NCBI RefSeq assembly: GCF_047275745.1
Contig: NZ_JBKQWU010000015.1
Coordinates: forward strand, 26,059 to 90,058
DNA length: 64,000 nucleotides
DNA from: Amaricoccus sp047275745
Lineage (GTDB): Bacteria; Pseudomonadota; Alphaproteobacteria; Rhodobacterales; Rhodobacteraceae
Reading direction: 5' to 3'
In this document: piece by piece, positions 25,903 to 36,197 of the stretch
Layout: every line of letters begins with the position of its first letter
How positions within the stretch are numbered: the stretch's first letter is position 1
Made by a program: the position numbers and the translations under genes
Notes under the pieces: model-generated
Seen by the model: the letters and a program-made list of their open reading frames with translations, nothing else
Databases searched by the model: none
Told to the model about the DNA's origin: nothing

Positions 25903-26310
25903 ATGGCGACGGAAGCCAAAACCTACAAGGTCAGCCACAGCGACGAGGAATGGCGGCGGATCCTGACGCCTGAACAATTCGCAGTCATGCGCGGTCACGG
26001 CACCGAGCGCCCGGGCAGCTGCGCGCTTCTCGCCGAGAAGCGTCCCGGGACCTTCGCCTGCGCCGGCTGCGGCGAGCCGCTGTTCGAGGGCAAGGGGAAG
26101 TTCGAGAGCGGCACCGGCTGGCCGAGCTTCAACGAGCCGATCGAGGGCTCGGTCGAGACCGAGACCGACCGGAGCCTCGGCATGGTGCGGACCGAGGTGC
26201 ATTGCGCGACCTGTGGCAGCCACCTCGGGCATGTCTTCCCCGATGGCCCGCCGCCGACAGGCCTGCGCTACTGCATCAACGGCGTGGCGATGAACTTCGA
26301 GCCGACCTGA
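25903..26310 (+). CDS. msrB: Peptide-methionine (R)-S-oxide reductase
   Basis: A 135-residue MsrB that reduces methionine-R-sulfoxide in proteins using thioredoxin. Zinc-binding pairs CAGC (53, 56) and CATC (101, 104) are present, and the catalytic cysteine is Cys124 in LRYCINGVAMNF. GTGWPSF and HLGHVFPDG are family hallmarks. ATG 25903 lies behind AAAGGGAG. No msrA is adjacent. Confidence 0.95.
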   Translation: MATEAKTYKVSHSDEEWRRILTPEQFAVMRGHGTERPGSCALLAEKRPGTFACAGCGEPLFEGKGKFESGTGWPSFNEPIEGSVETETDRSLGMVRTEVHCATCGSHLGHVFPDGPPPTGLRYCINGVAMNFEPT

Positions 26311-26325
26311 CAGCCGGCGATGCCC

Positions 26326-26355
26326 GGATGACCCCGCTCCGCGGCCGGGTCATCC
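26326..26355. terminator. Hairpin between convergent msrB and rmlA
   Basis: GGATGACCC pairs with GGGTCATCC around a 12-nt loop in the short gap between the two convergent genes. There is no T-run, so terminator function is uncertain. Confidence 0.38.
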
Positions 26356-26370
26356 AGACAAGCGCTCGGC

Positions 26371-27249
26371 TCAGCCGCCGTCCGCGACGCGGACAAGGTA
26401 CCGGCCGTATTCCGTCTTGAGATAGGGCGCGGCGAGCGCGCGAAGCTCGTCCGCCGTGATCCAGCCCTGGGCGAAGGCGATTTCCTCCGGGCAGCCCATC
26501 TTCAGGTTCTGCCGGTCCTCGATGGTGCGCACGAAGTTCCCCGCCTCGATCAGGCTCGCATGGGTGCCGGTGTCGAGCCAGGCATAGCCCCGGCCCATGC
26601 GTTCGACATTGAGAAGCCCTTCGGCGCGGTAGGAATTCAGGAGTTCGGTGATCTCCAGTTCACCCCGTACGCTGGGCTTCACCCGCGCCGCGCGTTCGGG
26701 CGCGGTTCCATCAAGGACGTAGATCCCCGTCACCGCGAAGTTCGACCGCGGCGTCTCCGGCTTTTCCTCGATCGAGAGCACCCGGCCCTCGGCGTCGAAA
26801 TCGACGACGCCGTACCGCTCGGGGTCAGACACGCGGTAGCCGAAGACCGTGCCGCCCGCGGGCCGCGCGGCGGCGGCGCGCAGGAGATCGGGCAGGCCGT
26901 GGCCGAAGAAGATGTTGTCGCCGAGCACCATGGTCGAGGCGGCGCCGCCGAGGAAGTCCTCTGTCAGCAGATAGGCCTGCGCCAGGCCCTCGGGCTTCGG
27001 CTGCGTGACATAGGTGAATTTCATGTTCCACTGCGACCCGTCGTGGAGCAGACGCTTGAACTGCTCCTGATCGGCCGGGGTGGTGATGATCGCGATCTCG
27101 CGCAGCCCCGCCAGCATCAGCACCGACAGCGGATAGTAGATCATCGGCTTGTCGTAGATCGGCAGAAGCTGCTTCGAGAGCGAATGCGTGATCGGGTAGA
27201 GCCGGGTGCCGGAGCCGCCGGCGAGAACGATGCCCTTGCGGGTGGTCAT
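26371..27249 (-). CDS. rfbA: Glucose-1-phosphate thymidylyltransferase
   Basis: A 292-residue RmlA that makes dTDP-glucose from glucose-1-phosphate and dTTP, the first step of dTDP-L-rhamnose synthesis. The nucleotide-binding motif GGSGTRLYP is at 11-19 and GDNIFFGHGL follows mid-protein. It is the last gene of rmlB-rmlD-rmlA and overlaps rmlD by 4 bp. The product usually feeds lipopolysaccharide or exopolysaccharide. Confidence 0.95.
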   Translation of the reverse strand: MTTRKGIVLAGGSGTRLYPITHSLSKQLLPIYDKPMIYYPLSVLMLAGLREIAIITTPADQEQFKRLLHDGSQWNMKFTYVTQPKPEGLAQAYLLTEDFLGGAASTMVLGDNIFFGHGLPDLLRAAAARPAGGTVFGYRVSDPERYGVVDFDAEGRVLSIEEKPETPRSNFAVTGIYVLDGTAPERAARVKPSVRGELEITELLNSYRAEGLLNVERMGRGYAWLDTGTHASLIEAGNFVRTIEDRQNLKMGCPEEIAFAQGWITADELRALAAPYLKTEYGRYLVRVADGG

Positions 27250-28121
27250 GATTGGGCTTCTTCCTTGGAGAGTTCGGCGACGACACGGGCGAGACCGGCG
27301 CGCCAGTCCGGCTGGGCGATGCCGAAGGCGCGCGAGATCGCGCCGCAGTCGAGCACGGAATTGGCCGGGCGCCGTGCCCGGGTCGGCCAGTCGGCCGTGG
27401 CGATCGCGGTGACGCGCGGCTGATCGGCCCAGCCGCTTTCCGCGAAGACCGCCTCGGCGAATTCGGCCCAGCTCACGGCGGGCGCGCCGGCGAAATGATA
27501 GATGCCGGGCGTACCCCGCCGCGCCAGGCGCGCGCGGGCGATGGTCCAGAGCGCCTCGGCGATGTCGCGCGCGGGCGTGGGGCCGCCCTGCTGGTCGCCG
27601 ACGACGCGCATCTCGTCGCGGCCCCGGCCGACGCCCAGCATCGTCTTGACGAAATTCCTGCCGTGGCTCGAAAAGACCCAGGCCGTCCTGAGGATCACGG
27701 CGTCCCCGCCGGCTGCGAGCACCGCTTCCTCGCCCGCCCGCTTGCTCGTGCCATAGGCGCCGAGCGGACCGGTCGGATCATCCTCGCGCCAGGGCCGGCC
27801 GGGGGCGCCGTCGAAGACATAGTCGGTCGAGACATGCAGGAAGGGCACGCCCTTAGCCGCCGCCGCGCGGGCCATCGCGCCGGGAGCCGCGCCATTGATC
27901 GCCTGTGCGAGCGTCGGTTCGTCCTCGGCCTGATCGACGGCGGTATAGGCGGCGGCGTTGATGACGACATCGGCCTCTCCGCCCGCCACGGCGGCGGCGC
28001 AGGCGGCCGCGTCGGCCAGATCCACCTCCGCGCGGCCAAGCGCGGTCAACTCCACGCCGGCGGCGGTCAGCGCGAGTTCCCGGGCGACCTGCCCGGTCGT
28101 GCCGAAGACCAGCGCCCGCAT
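27246..28121 (-). CDS. rfbD: dTDP-4-dehydrorhamnose reductase
   Basis: A 291-residue SDR-fold RmlD that reduces dTDP-4-dehydro-L-rhamnose to dTDP-L-rhamnose with NAD(P)H. The Rossmann loop is GTTGQVA near the N terminus, HVSTDYVFDG is conserved, and the catalytic Tyr-x3-Lys is YGTSK. The start ATG at 28121 overlaps the rmlB stop by one base (TGATG), indicating translational coupling. Confidence 0.94.
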   Translation of the reverse strand: MRALVFGTTGQVARELALTAAGVELTALGRAEVDLADAAACAAAVAGGEADVVINAAAYTAVDQAEDEPTLAQAINGAAPGAMARAAAAKGVPFLHVSTDYVFDGAPGRPWREDDPTGPLGAYGTSKRAGEEAVLAAGGDAVILRTAWVFSSHGRNFVKTMLGVGRGRDEMRVVGDQQGGPTPARDIAEALWTIARARLARRGTPGIYHFAGAPAVSWAEFAEAVFAESGWADQPRVTAIATADWPTRARRPANSVLDCGAISRAFGIAQPDWRAGLARVVAELSKEEAQS

Positions 28122-29170
28122 CAGCCCGCCGCCTTCAGGCCCAGGCGTTCGAGCTTGTGGCCACGCTCCTGGATCGCCTGCCACCACGGCCGGTTCTCGA
28201 GATACCAGGCCACAGTTCGCCGCAGCCCCTCGTCGAGCGTGACCGAGGGCTCCCAGCCCAGTTCCGCCCGGATCTTCGAGGCGTCGATCGCATAGCGCAG
28301 ATCGTGGCCCGGGCGATCCTTCACGAAGGTGATGAGCCGGTCGTGCGGCGCACCCGTCGGGTTCATCTCGTCCATGAGCGCGCAGATCCGGCGCACGATG
28401 TCGATATTCGTGGCCTCCGCGTCGCCGCCGATATTGTAGCTCTCGCCGAGCCTCCCCTTCGTAACCACGGTCAGGAGCGCCGCCGCGTGATCCTCGACAT
28501 AGAGCCAGTCGCGCACGTTGATCCCCTGGCCATAGACTGGGATCTCGCGCCCGGCGAGCGCGTTCAGGATCACCACCGGGATCAGCTTCTCGGGAAAGTG
28601 ATACGGCCCGTAGTTGTTCGAGCAGTTCGAGAGCACGACCGGAAGACCGTAGGTCTCGCCCCAGGCACGGACCAGATGATCGCTCGCGGCCTTCGAGGCC
28701 GAATAGGGCGAGTTCGGCGAATAGGGTGTCGTCTCGCTGAAAAGCCCGGTCTCGCCCAGCGTGCCGAAAACCTCGTCGGTCGAGATGTGATGAAAGCGGA
28801 AATCGCGCCCGCGCCCATGCCCGCCGCCGTGATAGGCCCGCGCCGCCTCGAGCAGCGTGTAGGTGCCGACGATATTGGTGTCGATGAAATCCGCCGGACC
28901 GTCGATCGAGCGGTCGACATGGCTCTCGGCCGCGAGATGCATCACCGCGTCGGGCTCATGCGTCGCGAAGACCCGGTCGAGTTCTGCCCGATCACGGATA
29001 TCGACCTGTTCGAAGGCGTAACGGTCGTTCCCCGCGACTTCGTCGAGATTGGCGGGATTGGCCGCGTAGGTCAGCGCATCGACATTGACGACCGCGTGTC
29101 CGTCGGCGATGGCCTTGCGCACGACAGCCGATCCGATGAATCCCGCGCCGCCGGTCACCAGCAACTTCAT
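28121..29170 (-). CDS. rfbB: dTDP-glucose 4,6-dehydratase
   Basis: A 349-residue RmlB that converts dTDP-glucose to dTDP-4-keto-6-deoxyglucose. It has the NAD-binding GGAGFIGS (7-14), the TDEVFGTLGE active-site stretch and YSASKAASDHL. It is first in the operon. The 3,5-epimerase gene rmlC, usually beside these three, is absent here. Confidence 0.95.
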   Translation of the reverse strand: MKLLVTGGAGFIGSAVVRKAIADGHAVVNVDALTYAANPANLDEVAGNDRYAFEQVDIRDRAELDRVFATHEPDAVMHLAAESHVDRSIDGPADFIDTNIVGTYTLLEAARAYHGGGHGRGRDFRFHHISTDEVFGTLGETGLFSETTPYSPNSPYSASKAASDHLVRAWGETYGLPVVLSNCSNNYGPYHFPEKLIPVVILNALAGREIPVYGQGINVRDWLYVEDHAAALLTVVTKGRLGESYNIGGDAEATNIDIVRRICALMDEMNPTGAPHDRLITFVKDRPGHDLRYAIDASKIRAELGWEPSVTLDEGLRRTVAWYLENRPWWQAIQERGHKLERLGLKAAG

Positions 29171-29348
29171 GACTTACTCCATACTCACAACCCGGCGGAT
29201 CACGCCCCGCCGCGCGGGGCGAACATGCCTCCGTATCAACCGCTGTGCAAGCACCGCCGGTCCCGGAGGTGAACACGCCGGATACACGGGCGGCGTTGCC
29301 GAATTGCAAAGGTCAAGCGAAACCAGACCCGCCCGAACCGCGTTAGGG

Positions 29349-29376
29349 TTGAGGCACCGGGCGATTCCATTAGTGT
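29349..29376 (+). promoter_or_regulatory. Possible promoter for tamAB
   Basis: TTGAGG, 16 nt and TAGTGT lie about 45 bp before the tamA start in the divergent rmlB/tamA gap. Confidence 0.25.
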
Positions 29377-29418
29377 AGCGCCCCAACAAGAAACTGTTGT
29401 GAGAGCAGGAGGCAGGGA

Positions 29419-31350
29419 GTGTTCAAGGCCCCGTCGCGCCGTGGCGGCATCGTCGCCGGATTCCTCATGGGCGCCGCGGTGATCGCGCCCGCCACCCCCG
29501 CCGCCGCCTTCTCGCTTTTCGGCATCCACCTCTGGGGCGAGGAGGAAGAGGACCCGAACCGCGTCGAAGTGATCGATCCGCTCGATTATACGGCGGAACT
29601 CAACGTCACCGGCGACACCGACCTTCAGGACGCGATCGAGAACGCCTCCGCGCTCTATGCGAATCGCGAGGAACCCGCCTCGGGCCGGGCGGGACTGATC
29701 TCGCGCGCCAAGGCCGATTATCGTCGCATCCTCGCCGCCCTCTACGACGCCGGCTACTACGGCCCGGCCATCAGCATCCTGGTCGCCGGGCAGGAAGCGG
29801 CCGATCTGACGCTCGCCATCGACCTTCCCGCCGAGGTGCCGGTGGAGATCAATGTCGACACCGGCCCGCCCTTCGAGTTCGGCCAGCTCTCGATCGTGAA
29901 TCCGCCGCCGCTGGTCGACAGCCGGCGCCAGCGCGTCGCGGCGCGGTCCGAGCTCGGATTCCAGTCGGGTGAGATCGCCGAGGCGGGCGCGATCGGCGAG
30001 GTCTCGCAGCTCGCCGTCGCGCATTGGCGGCTGCGCGGCCATGCGAAGGCGGCGGAATCCGGCCGCGAGGTCCTGGCCAACCACCCCGAGCGCGAACTCG
30101 ACGTGGCGCTGACCTTCGATCCCGGCCGCGAGGCGCGCTATGGCCCGACCTCGGTCGAGGGGGCGACGCGGACCGATCCCGAGTTCATCCGCTTCATGAC
30201 GGATCTGCCCGAGGGACACCGGTTCAGCACCGCCGAGATCGCCCGGGCGCAGGCCCGGCTCGGGCGGCTCGGCATCTTCCGCTCGCTCAGGATCAACGAG
30301 GCCGACGAGATCCTGCCCGACGGCAGCCTGCCGATGACCGTGGCGGTCGAGGACCGCAAGCCGCGCACGCTCGGCTTCGGCGGCACCTATTCGACCATCG
30401 ACGGGCTCGGCCTCGAAGCCTACTGGATGCATCGCAATCTCTGGGGCAAGGCCGAGCGGCTGCGCTTCGACGCCAGCATCTCGGGCCTGCTCGAAGAGCT
30501 CGACCCGGCCAATTACGACTACAACGTCGGCGTCACCTTCACGAAGCCAGGCATCTACAAGCCTGATACGAGCTTCGTGACCGGGCTGACCGCGAAACAG
30601 CTCGACTACGATAACTATCGCGAGACCTCGCTCAGCGGCACCATCGGCGTCTCGCAGATGTTCGGCGACCGGCTGACCGGCGACATCGCGGCGACCTTCT
30701 CGCGGGCGCGGTTCGAGGACATCTACGGCACGCGCGAGTTCTTCACGCTGGGCGCGCTCGGCAATCTCGCCTACGACATCCGCAACGACCCGCTCGACGC
30801 GACGCGGGGCTACTACGTCTCGGCGATGCTCCAGCCCTTCTACGAGGTCGAATACGGCAATCCGGCGCTACGGGGGACGCTGGAGGGGCGCTATTACTAT
30901 TCGCTCGTCGGGCTTGACACCCTCGTCTTCGCCGGGCGGGTGAAGATCGGCAGCTACTATGGCCCGGGCGCTTCCGAAAGCCCGCCCGACCTCCTGTTCT
31001 TCGCCGGTGGCGGCGGTTCGGTTCGCGGCTACGAGTATCGCTCGATCGGCGTCCAGACCACCGTCGACGGCGAGGACGGCACGATCGGCGGCCGCGGGCT
31101 CTTCGAGGGCTCGGCCGAGGCGCGCTACCGCGTCACCGAGAGCTTCGGCGCCGTCGCCTTCGCCGATTTCGGCTTCGTCGCCGCCAATCCGCGCTTCGCC
31201 GGCGAAAACGATACCAGGGTCGGTGTCGGCGGCGGCGTTCGCTACTACAGTCCGATCGGCCCGCTTCGCGTCGATGTCGCGACCCCGCTGAACGCGGATG
31301 CGGGCGATTCCGCCGTCGCGCTCTACATCGGCATTGGCCAGGCCTTCTGA
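29419..31350 (+). CDS. tamA: TamA outer-membrane assembly protein (BamA/Omp85 family)
   Basis: A 643-residue Omp85 protein. A signal peptide (1 to about 31, ending PAAA) is followed by POTRA domains to about residue 300 and a 16-strand C-terminal beta-barrel ending in Phe (GIGQAF), the signal read by the Bam complex. The GTG start lies behind AGGAGGCAGGGA. TamA pairs in the outer membrane with the inner-membrane-anchored TamB to move phospholipids and help assemble some outer-membrane proteins. tamB follows with 15 bp between the genes. Confidence 0.93.
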   Translation: MFKAPSRRGGIVAGFLMGAAVIAPATPAAAFSLFGIHLWGEEEEDPNRVEVIDPLDYTAELNVTGDTDLQDAIENASALYANREEPASGRAGLISRAKADYRRILAALYDAGYYGPAISILVAGQEAADLTLAIDLPAEVPVEINVDTGPPFEFGQLSIVNPPPLVDSRRQRVAARSELGFQSGEIAEAGAIGEVSQLAVAHWRLRGHAKAAESGREVLANHPERELDVALTFDPGREARYGPTSVEGATRTDPEFIRFMTDLPEGHRFSTAEIARAQARLGRLGIFRSLRINEADEILPDGSLPMTVAVEDRKPRTLGFGGTYSTIDGLGLEAYWMHRNLWGKAERLRFDASISGLLEELDPANYDYNVGVTFTKPGIYKPDTSFVTGLTAKQLDYDNYRETSLSGTIGVSQMFGDRLTGDIAATFSRARFEDIYGTREFFTLGALGNLAYDIRNDPLDATRGYYVSAMLQPFYEVEYGNPALRGTLEGRYYYSLVGLDTLVFAGRVKIGSYYGPGASESPPDLLFFAGGGGSVRGYEYRSIGVQTTVDGEDGTIGGRGLFEGSAEARYRVTESFGAVAFADFGFVAANPRFAGENDTRVGVGGGVRYYSPIGPLRVDVATPLNADAGDSAVALYIGIGQAF

Positions 31351-31365
31351 TTGGGATTTTTCGTC

Positions 31366-34300
31366 GTGAAACGCCTGCTCGCCCTCATCTGTCTTCTCAG
31401 CTTCTTTGGCATCGCCGCCCTCGCCCAGTCCGAGGGTGACGAGAACGACAACGGCTTCCTGATCAACATGCTGCAGAACCAGCTGTCGGGACCGGGCCGT
31501 CAGATCCAGGTCTCCGGTGTCAGCGGCCTGCTCTCGTCGCAGGCGCGGATCGAGCAGATCACCGTCTCCGACGAGCAAGGCGCCTGGCTCACGCTCAGGA
31601 ACGTGGCGCTCGACTGGACGCGCTCCGCGCTGCTTCTCGGCCGGCTCAACATCAACCGCCTCGCCGCCGACGAGATCGAGCTCGCGCGCCAGCCGGACAT
31701 TCCGCCGACGCCGGTGCTCGAACAGACCGAGGCGACCCCGTTCCAGGTGCCGGAACTTCCGGTCCAGGTCCAGCTCCAGGAACTCGCGATCGGCCGCTTC
31801 ATCCTCGGCGAACCCGTCGCCGGCGTCGCGGCGGAACTGTCGCTGAACGGCAACCTCAGCCTTGCGAGCGGCGAGCTCGACACGACGCTCAATGCGGAAC
31901 GGCTCGACGCGCCCGGTGGCACGCTCGGGCTTCAGGCGAGTTTCGCCAATGAATCTCGCCAGCTCGGCCTCGACCTGCACCTCCAGGAGCCGGCGGGCGG
32001 TCTGGTTTCGACGCTGCTCAAGATCGAGAACGAGCCGCCGATCGACCTGCGTCTCGCGGGCAACGGGCCGCTCGACAATGTGGATATCACCCTCGCGCTC
32101 GACGCCGCGAGCGAGCGGCTCCTCGGCGGCACGCTGGCGCTGCGCGGCGGCGACGAAGGGCTCGGCTTCGACGCCGACATCCGGGGCGGCATCGCGCCGC
32201 TCATTCCCGCCGCCTATCGCGACTTCTTCGCGGGCGAGACCGCGCTGAGCGCGAATGGCGTGCGCAAGACCGATGGCGGCACCCGCCTCGACGCGCTGTC
32301 GCTCAGGGGCGCGGTGCTGGAGCTCGACGGCAGCTTCGACACGACGGCGGACGGCTTCCCGCGGGCGATCGACCTCACCGGCGCGCTCGGCGATCCGGAA
32401 GCCGCGCCTGTAACCCTTCCCGTGCCCGGGGCCGCGACCACGCTCAACTCGGCCCGGCTCTATCTCTCCTACGGGCAGCAGACGCGCTGGAACGGCTTCG
32501 TGGTGCTCGACCGGCTGACGGCGCGCGGCGTCTCGATGGAGGATCTGACGCTCAACCTCGGGGGGCTGGCGGAGAACCTCGAAGACCCGGCCGCGCGCTC
32601 GATCACCCTCGCGCTCGAAGGTCTCGCGACCGGCGTCACGACCGACGATCCGGCGATGGCGGAGGCGCTCGGCGACCGGTTCGACCTTTTCGCCGACGTG
32701 GCCATGCCGCCCGGCGCGCCGGTGGAAGTCCGCCAGCTTCAGCTCTCCGGCTCCGGTCTCTCGGTCTTCTCGGCCGGCACGCTGGAGGATTGGGTCTATG
32801 CCGGCCGGAATTCGGTCAAGGTCGACGATCTCGCCCCCTTCGGCGCCATCGCGGCCCGGCCGCTCGCCGGTGGCATCGACATCGACGCCGACGGTTCGAT
32901 CAGCCCGCTGAGCGGCGGTCTGGACCTGACGCTGGCGGGCAGCGCGCAGGATGTGAGGATCGGCGATCCGCGGGCGGATGCGCTGATGGCCGGGGAAACG
33001 ACGCTCGCGGGCCGCGTCGTGCGCGATGCGAACGGCATCCGGACCGAGGGGCTCCGCGTCGGCAACGCGCAGTTCTCGCTCGCCTCCGATGGCCGCATCT
33101 CCTCGACCAGCACCGATTTCACCTTCGACGCCTCGCTCGCCGATCTCTCGCAGATCGATCCGCGTCTCGGCGGCGCCCTGACCGCCTCGGGCACGGCGCG
33201 GGGTTCGGGACAGGATATCGACGTCGATTTCGACGCGCGCATTCCCGAGGGCGAGCTGATGGACCGGCCGCTGACCGGCGCGGAACTCGGCTTCACCGGC
33301 ACCGTCGCGGGGCTCGGCGCCGCCACGGCCGTGACCGGCGATCTGCGGGGCGGCGGCCAGTTCGGCGACCAGCCCCTGTCGCTCGCGGGCAGCATCGACA
33401 CGACGGGCGGACAGCAGGAGATCCGCAGCCTCCGCGCCGCGGTCGGGCCGAATACCGTGGCGGGCGATGTGATCCGCGCGGCGGACGGGCTCATGACCGG
33501 CTCGCTCGCGCTCCGCGCCCCCGATATCGCCCCGATCGCCGCCCTCGCCCTCACCGAAGGCTCGGGCGCCATCGAAGCCGACCTCGACCTCGCACCCGAG
33601 GACGGGCGGCAGCGTGTGACCGTCGCGGCCAACGGGCGCGAGATCGCCGTCGCGGGCAGTTCCATCGCATCGGTCAATCTCGACGCGGCCATCTCCGACG
33701 CGCTCGGCGTGCCGATGGTGAACGGCTCGCTCGCCGGCACTTCGATCCGGGCCGGCGGGCTCGACATCGTCACCGTGAATGCGACGGCCACGCCGGATGG
33801 CGAGAACCGCACCGCCTTCTCCGCCGACAGCCGGCTCGCGATCGGCACGCTGATCGACATGACCGGCGCGCTCGACCGGCTGAATCCCGGCATGGCGGTC
33901 ACGCTCGATACGCTGCGGCTCCGCCAGGACCCGCGGGTCGCGACGCTGACCCAGCCCGCGACGATCACCATGCGCGACGGCACCACGACGCTGACGCCGC
34001 TTACCCTCGATTTCGGCACGGGACGGTTGAGCGCCCAGGGCACGGTCGCCGAGGACTACGACCTCGCCATCGATCTCGAAACCCTGCCGCTTGATATCGC
34101 CAATGCGATCGCCCCGGATCTCGGCGCGGCGGGCGACGTGACCGGGACCGCCCGCGTGACCGGCCCGCGCGCGACGCCGAACGTAAGCTTCGACGTGGCG
34201 GGCAACGGGCTCGGCGCCCAGGCGACGCGGGACGCCGGCATGCCGCCGCTCGCGCTCACCGCGACTGGCACCACCGAGGGCGGCCAGCTGAACCTCGACG

Positions 34301-35991
34301 CGGCCGCCACGGCGCCGAACGGGCTCGACCTCCGCGTCGCGGGCGGCGTGCCGATGGCCGCGTCGGGCGCGCTTGGACTCGATGTCGCGCTCAATTCGCT
34401 GCCGCTCGCCATGGTGGACGGGCTCGCGGGGGATCAGGGGCTGCGCGGCGACATCACCGGCAATGCGCGGGTGACAGGCACATTCGCCGATCCGAACGCA
34501 ACCTTCGAGCTGAACGGGAGCGGCCTCACGATGAACACGCTGGCGGCCGCGGGCAGCGGGCCGCTCACCCTGACCTCGCGCGGAGATTTCGCAAACCAGA
34601 CGCTGACGCTTTCCGAAGCGCGGCTCGGTGGCGGCGGAGTCGACTTCGCCGCCTCGGGCCGGGTGCCGCTCAGCGGCTCCGGCCTCGATGTCTCGGGCTC
34701 GGGCACCCTCCCCCTCTCGCTCGCCAATGCCTTCCTCGCGGAGCGCTCCACCCAGGTCGCCGGCACCGCCGCGCTCGACTTCCGCGCGCTGGGCTCGATC
34801 ACCGCCCCGGTCCTGTCGGCCAATGCGCGGATGGACGACGGCACGCTGGTCGATCCCGAGACCAATGTCCGGCTCAACAACATCGATCTCGACGCGTCGC
34901 TCGCGAACAACACGGTGAACCTCCGCAACCTCTCGGCCAATTCGGCGGCCGGCGGCGGGCTCGCGGCTTCCGGCACCCTCGGCCTCGGCGAGGGGCTGCC
35001 GGCCGATCTCGACGTGCGCCTCAACGACCTGCGCTATACCGACGGGTCGTTCGTGTCGACGCGGCTCTCGGGCAACCTCTCGGCGGAGGGACCGATGCTC
35101 GGCGACGGTCTCGTCAGCGGCACGATCGACCTCGGAACGACGGAAGTCTCGATCTCGGAAGGGCTCGGCGCCGGCGCCTCGGCCAATCTCGAACTGGTGA
35201 TTCACGAACTGCCGCCGCGCCGGGTGACCGAGACGCTCGAACGCGCCGGGATCGGGCTCGACCCGGCGGCCAAGGCGGAGCCGGCGAGCCAGTCCAGGCT
35301 GCGTCTCGACGTGCTGATCCGCGCCCCGCGCCAGATCTTCATCCGGGGCCGCGGCCTCGACGCCGAGCTTGGCGGCGAGACGCGGATTCAGGGCACGGCC
35401 TCCAATGTCCAGCCGGTCGGCCAGTTCCAGCTTCGCCGCGGGCGCCTGTCGATCCTCGGCCAGCGGCTCGATTTCGACGAAGGCTCGCTGACACTCGTGG
35501 GCGACCTCGATCCGCAGATCCATTTCGTGGCCCAGACCCTGTCGGAGGACGTGACCGCCTACATCACCGTCACCGGCAGCGCCACGGCGCCCGAGGTCAT
35601 CTTCTCCTCGGACCCGGAACTGCCGCAGGACGAGGTCTTGGCGCGCATCCTGTTCAACCGCTCCGCGGATGCCCTGTCTCCATTCCAGCTCGCCCAGCTC
35701 GCAGCCGCGGCGGCGGAACTCGCGGGCGGCGGCGGCGGCGGGCTGATGGAACAGCTGCGCAGTTCGACCGGCCTCGACGACCTCGATATCGTCACCGAGG
35801 AGAACGGCTCCACCGCCGTCCGCGCCGGCCGCTACGTCAGCGACGATGTCTATGTCGACGTGCAGACCGGCAGCGACGGCGTGAGCCGCGCGGCGGTGCA
35901 GGTTGAACTGACGGATACGGTTCAGGGCCGCGGCGAAGTCGGCAGCGACGGCAACACGGAACTCGGCCTGTTCTACGAGCGCGATTTCTGA
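31366..35991 (+). CDS. tamB: TamB translocation and assembly module subunit
   Basis: A 1541-residue AsmA-like periplasm-spanning protein. An N-terminal membrane anchor (LLALICLLSFFGIAALAQ) is followed by a very long repetitive beta-rich region, with recurring G-x-L-x-L and ASGTxRxxGxxxxP strands forming the lipid-conducting groove. The C-terminal DUF490/TamB domain includes PEVIFSSDPELPQDEVLARILF and ends YERDF. The GTG at 31366 was chosen because GGGA is 9 nt upstream; an in-frame TTG at 31351 directly after the tamA stop is the alternative. Its codon bias leaves a long antisense open frame that is not a gene. Confidence 0.94.
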   Translation: MKRLLALICLLSFFGIAALAQSEGDENDNGFLINMLQNQLSGPGRQIQVSGVSGLLSSQARIEQITVSDEQGAWLTLRNVALDWTRSALLLGRLNINRLAADEIELARQPDIPPTPVLEQTEATPFQVPELPVQVQLQELAIGRFILGEPVAGVAAELSLNGNLSLASGELDTTLNAERLDAPGGTLGLQASFANESRQLGLDLHLQEPAGGLVSTLLKIENEPPIDLRLAGNGPLDNVDITLALDAASERLLGGTLALRGGDEGLGFDADIRGGIAPLIPAAYRDFFAGETALSANGVRKTDGGTRLDALSLRGAVLELDGSFDTTADGFPRAIDLTGALGDPEAAPVTLPVPGAATTLNSARLYLSYGQQTRWNGFVVLDRLTARGVSMEDLTLNLGGLAENLEDPAARSITLALEGLATGVTTDDPAMAEALGDRFDLFADVAMPPGAPVEVRQLQLSGSGLSVFSAGTLEDWVYAGRNSVKVDDLAPFGAIAARPLAGGIDIDADGSISPLSGGLDLTLAGSAQDVRIGDPRADALMAGETTLAGRVVRDANGIRTEGLRVGNAQFSLASDGRISSTSTDFTFDASLADLSQIDPRLGGALTASGTARGSGQDIDVDFDARIPEGELMDRPLTGAELGFTGTVAGLGAATAVTGDLRGGGQFGDQPLSLAGSIDTTGGQQEIRSLRAAVGPNTVAGDVIRAADGLMTGSLALRAPDIAPIAALALTEGSGAIEADLDLAPEDGRQRVTVAANGREIAVAGSSIASVNLDAAISDALGVPMVNGSLAGTSIRAGGLDIVTVNATATPDGENRTAFSADSRLAIGTLIDMTGALDRLNPGMAVTLDTLRLRQDPRVATLTQPATITMRDGTTTLTPLTLDFGTGRLSAQGTVAEDYDLAIDLETLPLDIANAIAPDLGAAGDVTGTARVTGPRATPNVSFDVAGNGLGAQATRDAGMPPLALTATGTTEGGQLNLDAAATAPNGLDLRVAGGVPMAASGALGLDVALNSLPLAMVDGLAGDQGLRGDITGNARVTGTFADPNATFELNGSGLTMNTLAAAGSGPLTLTSRGDFANQTLTLSEARLGGGGVDFAASGRVPLSGSGLDVSGSGTLPLSLANAFLAERSTQVAGTAALDFRALGSITAPVLSANARMDDGTLVDPETNVRLNNIDLDASLANNTVNLRNLSANSAAGGGLAASGTLGLGEGLPADLDVRLNDLRYTDGSFVSTRLSGNLSAEGPMLGDGLVSGTIDLGTTEVSISEGLGAGASANLELVIHELPPRRVTETLERAGIGLDPAAKAEPASQSRLRLDVLIRAPRQIFIRGRGLDAELGGETRIQGTASNVQPVGQFQLRRGRLSILGQRLDFDEGSLTLVGDLDPQIHFVAQTLSEDVTAYITVTGSATAPEVIFSSDPELPQDEVLARILFNRSADALSPFQLAQLAAAAAELAGGGGGGLMEQLRSSTGLDDLDIVTEENGSTAVRAGRYVSDDVYVDVQTGSDGVSRAAVQVELTDTVQGRGEVGSDGNTELGLFYERDF

Positions 35992-36197
35992 CCGGGACCG
36001 CCGTTTCGCCCTGACGCCTCCCGCGCGTTGGCCATCATCTCCACGTCATCCGGGGCAGGCCCGGCCCGGGCGTGGCTGGCGCACGAGCGCGGTCGCAGGC
36101 CGCCGCGACAATCTGACCCACCGCGAGCGGCACCTCGACACTTCGTCTCCGGGCGGATAGAAGATAACCAAAATAGTCGTGTTTAGGGAGGACAGAC

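Noticed and set aside
30868..35523. A 1551-codon open frame antisense to tamB
   Set aside because: It is Arg/Ala/Glu-rich with no domain and arises from the codon bias and repeats of tamB on the other strand.
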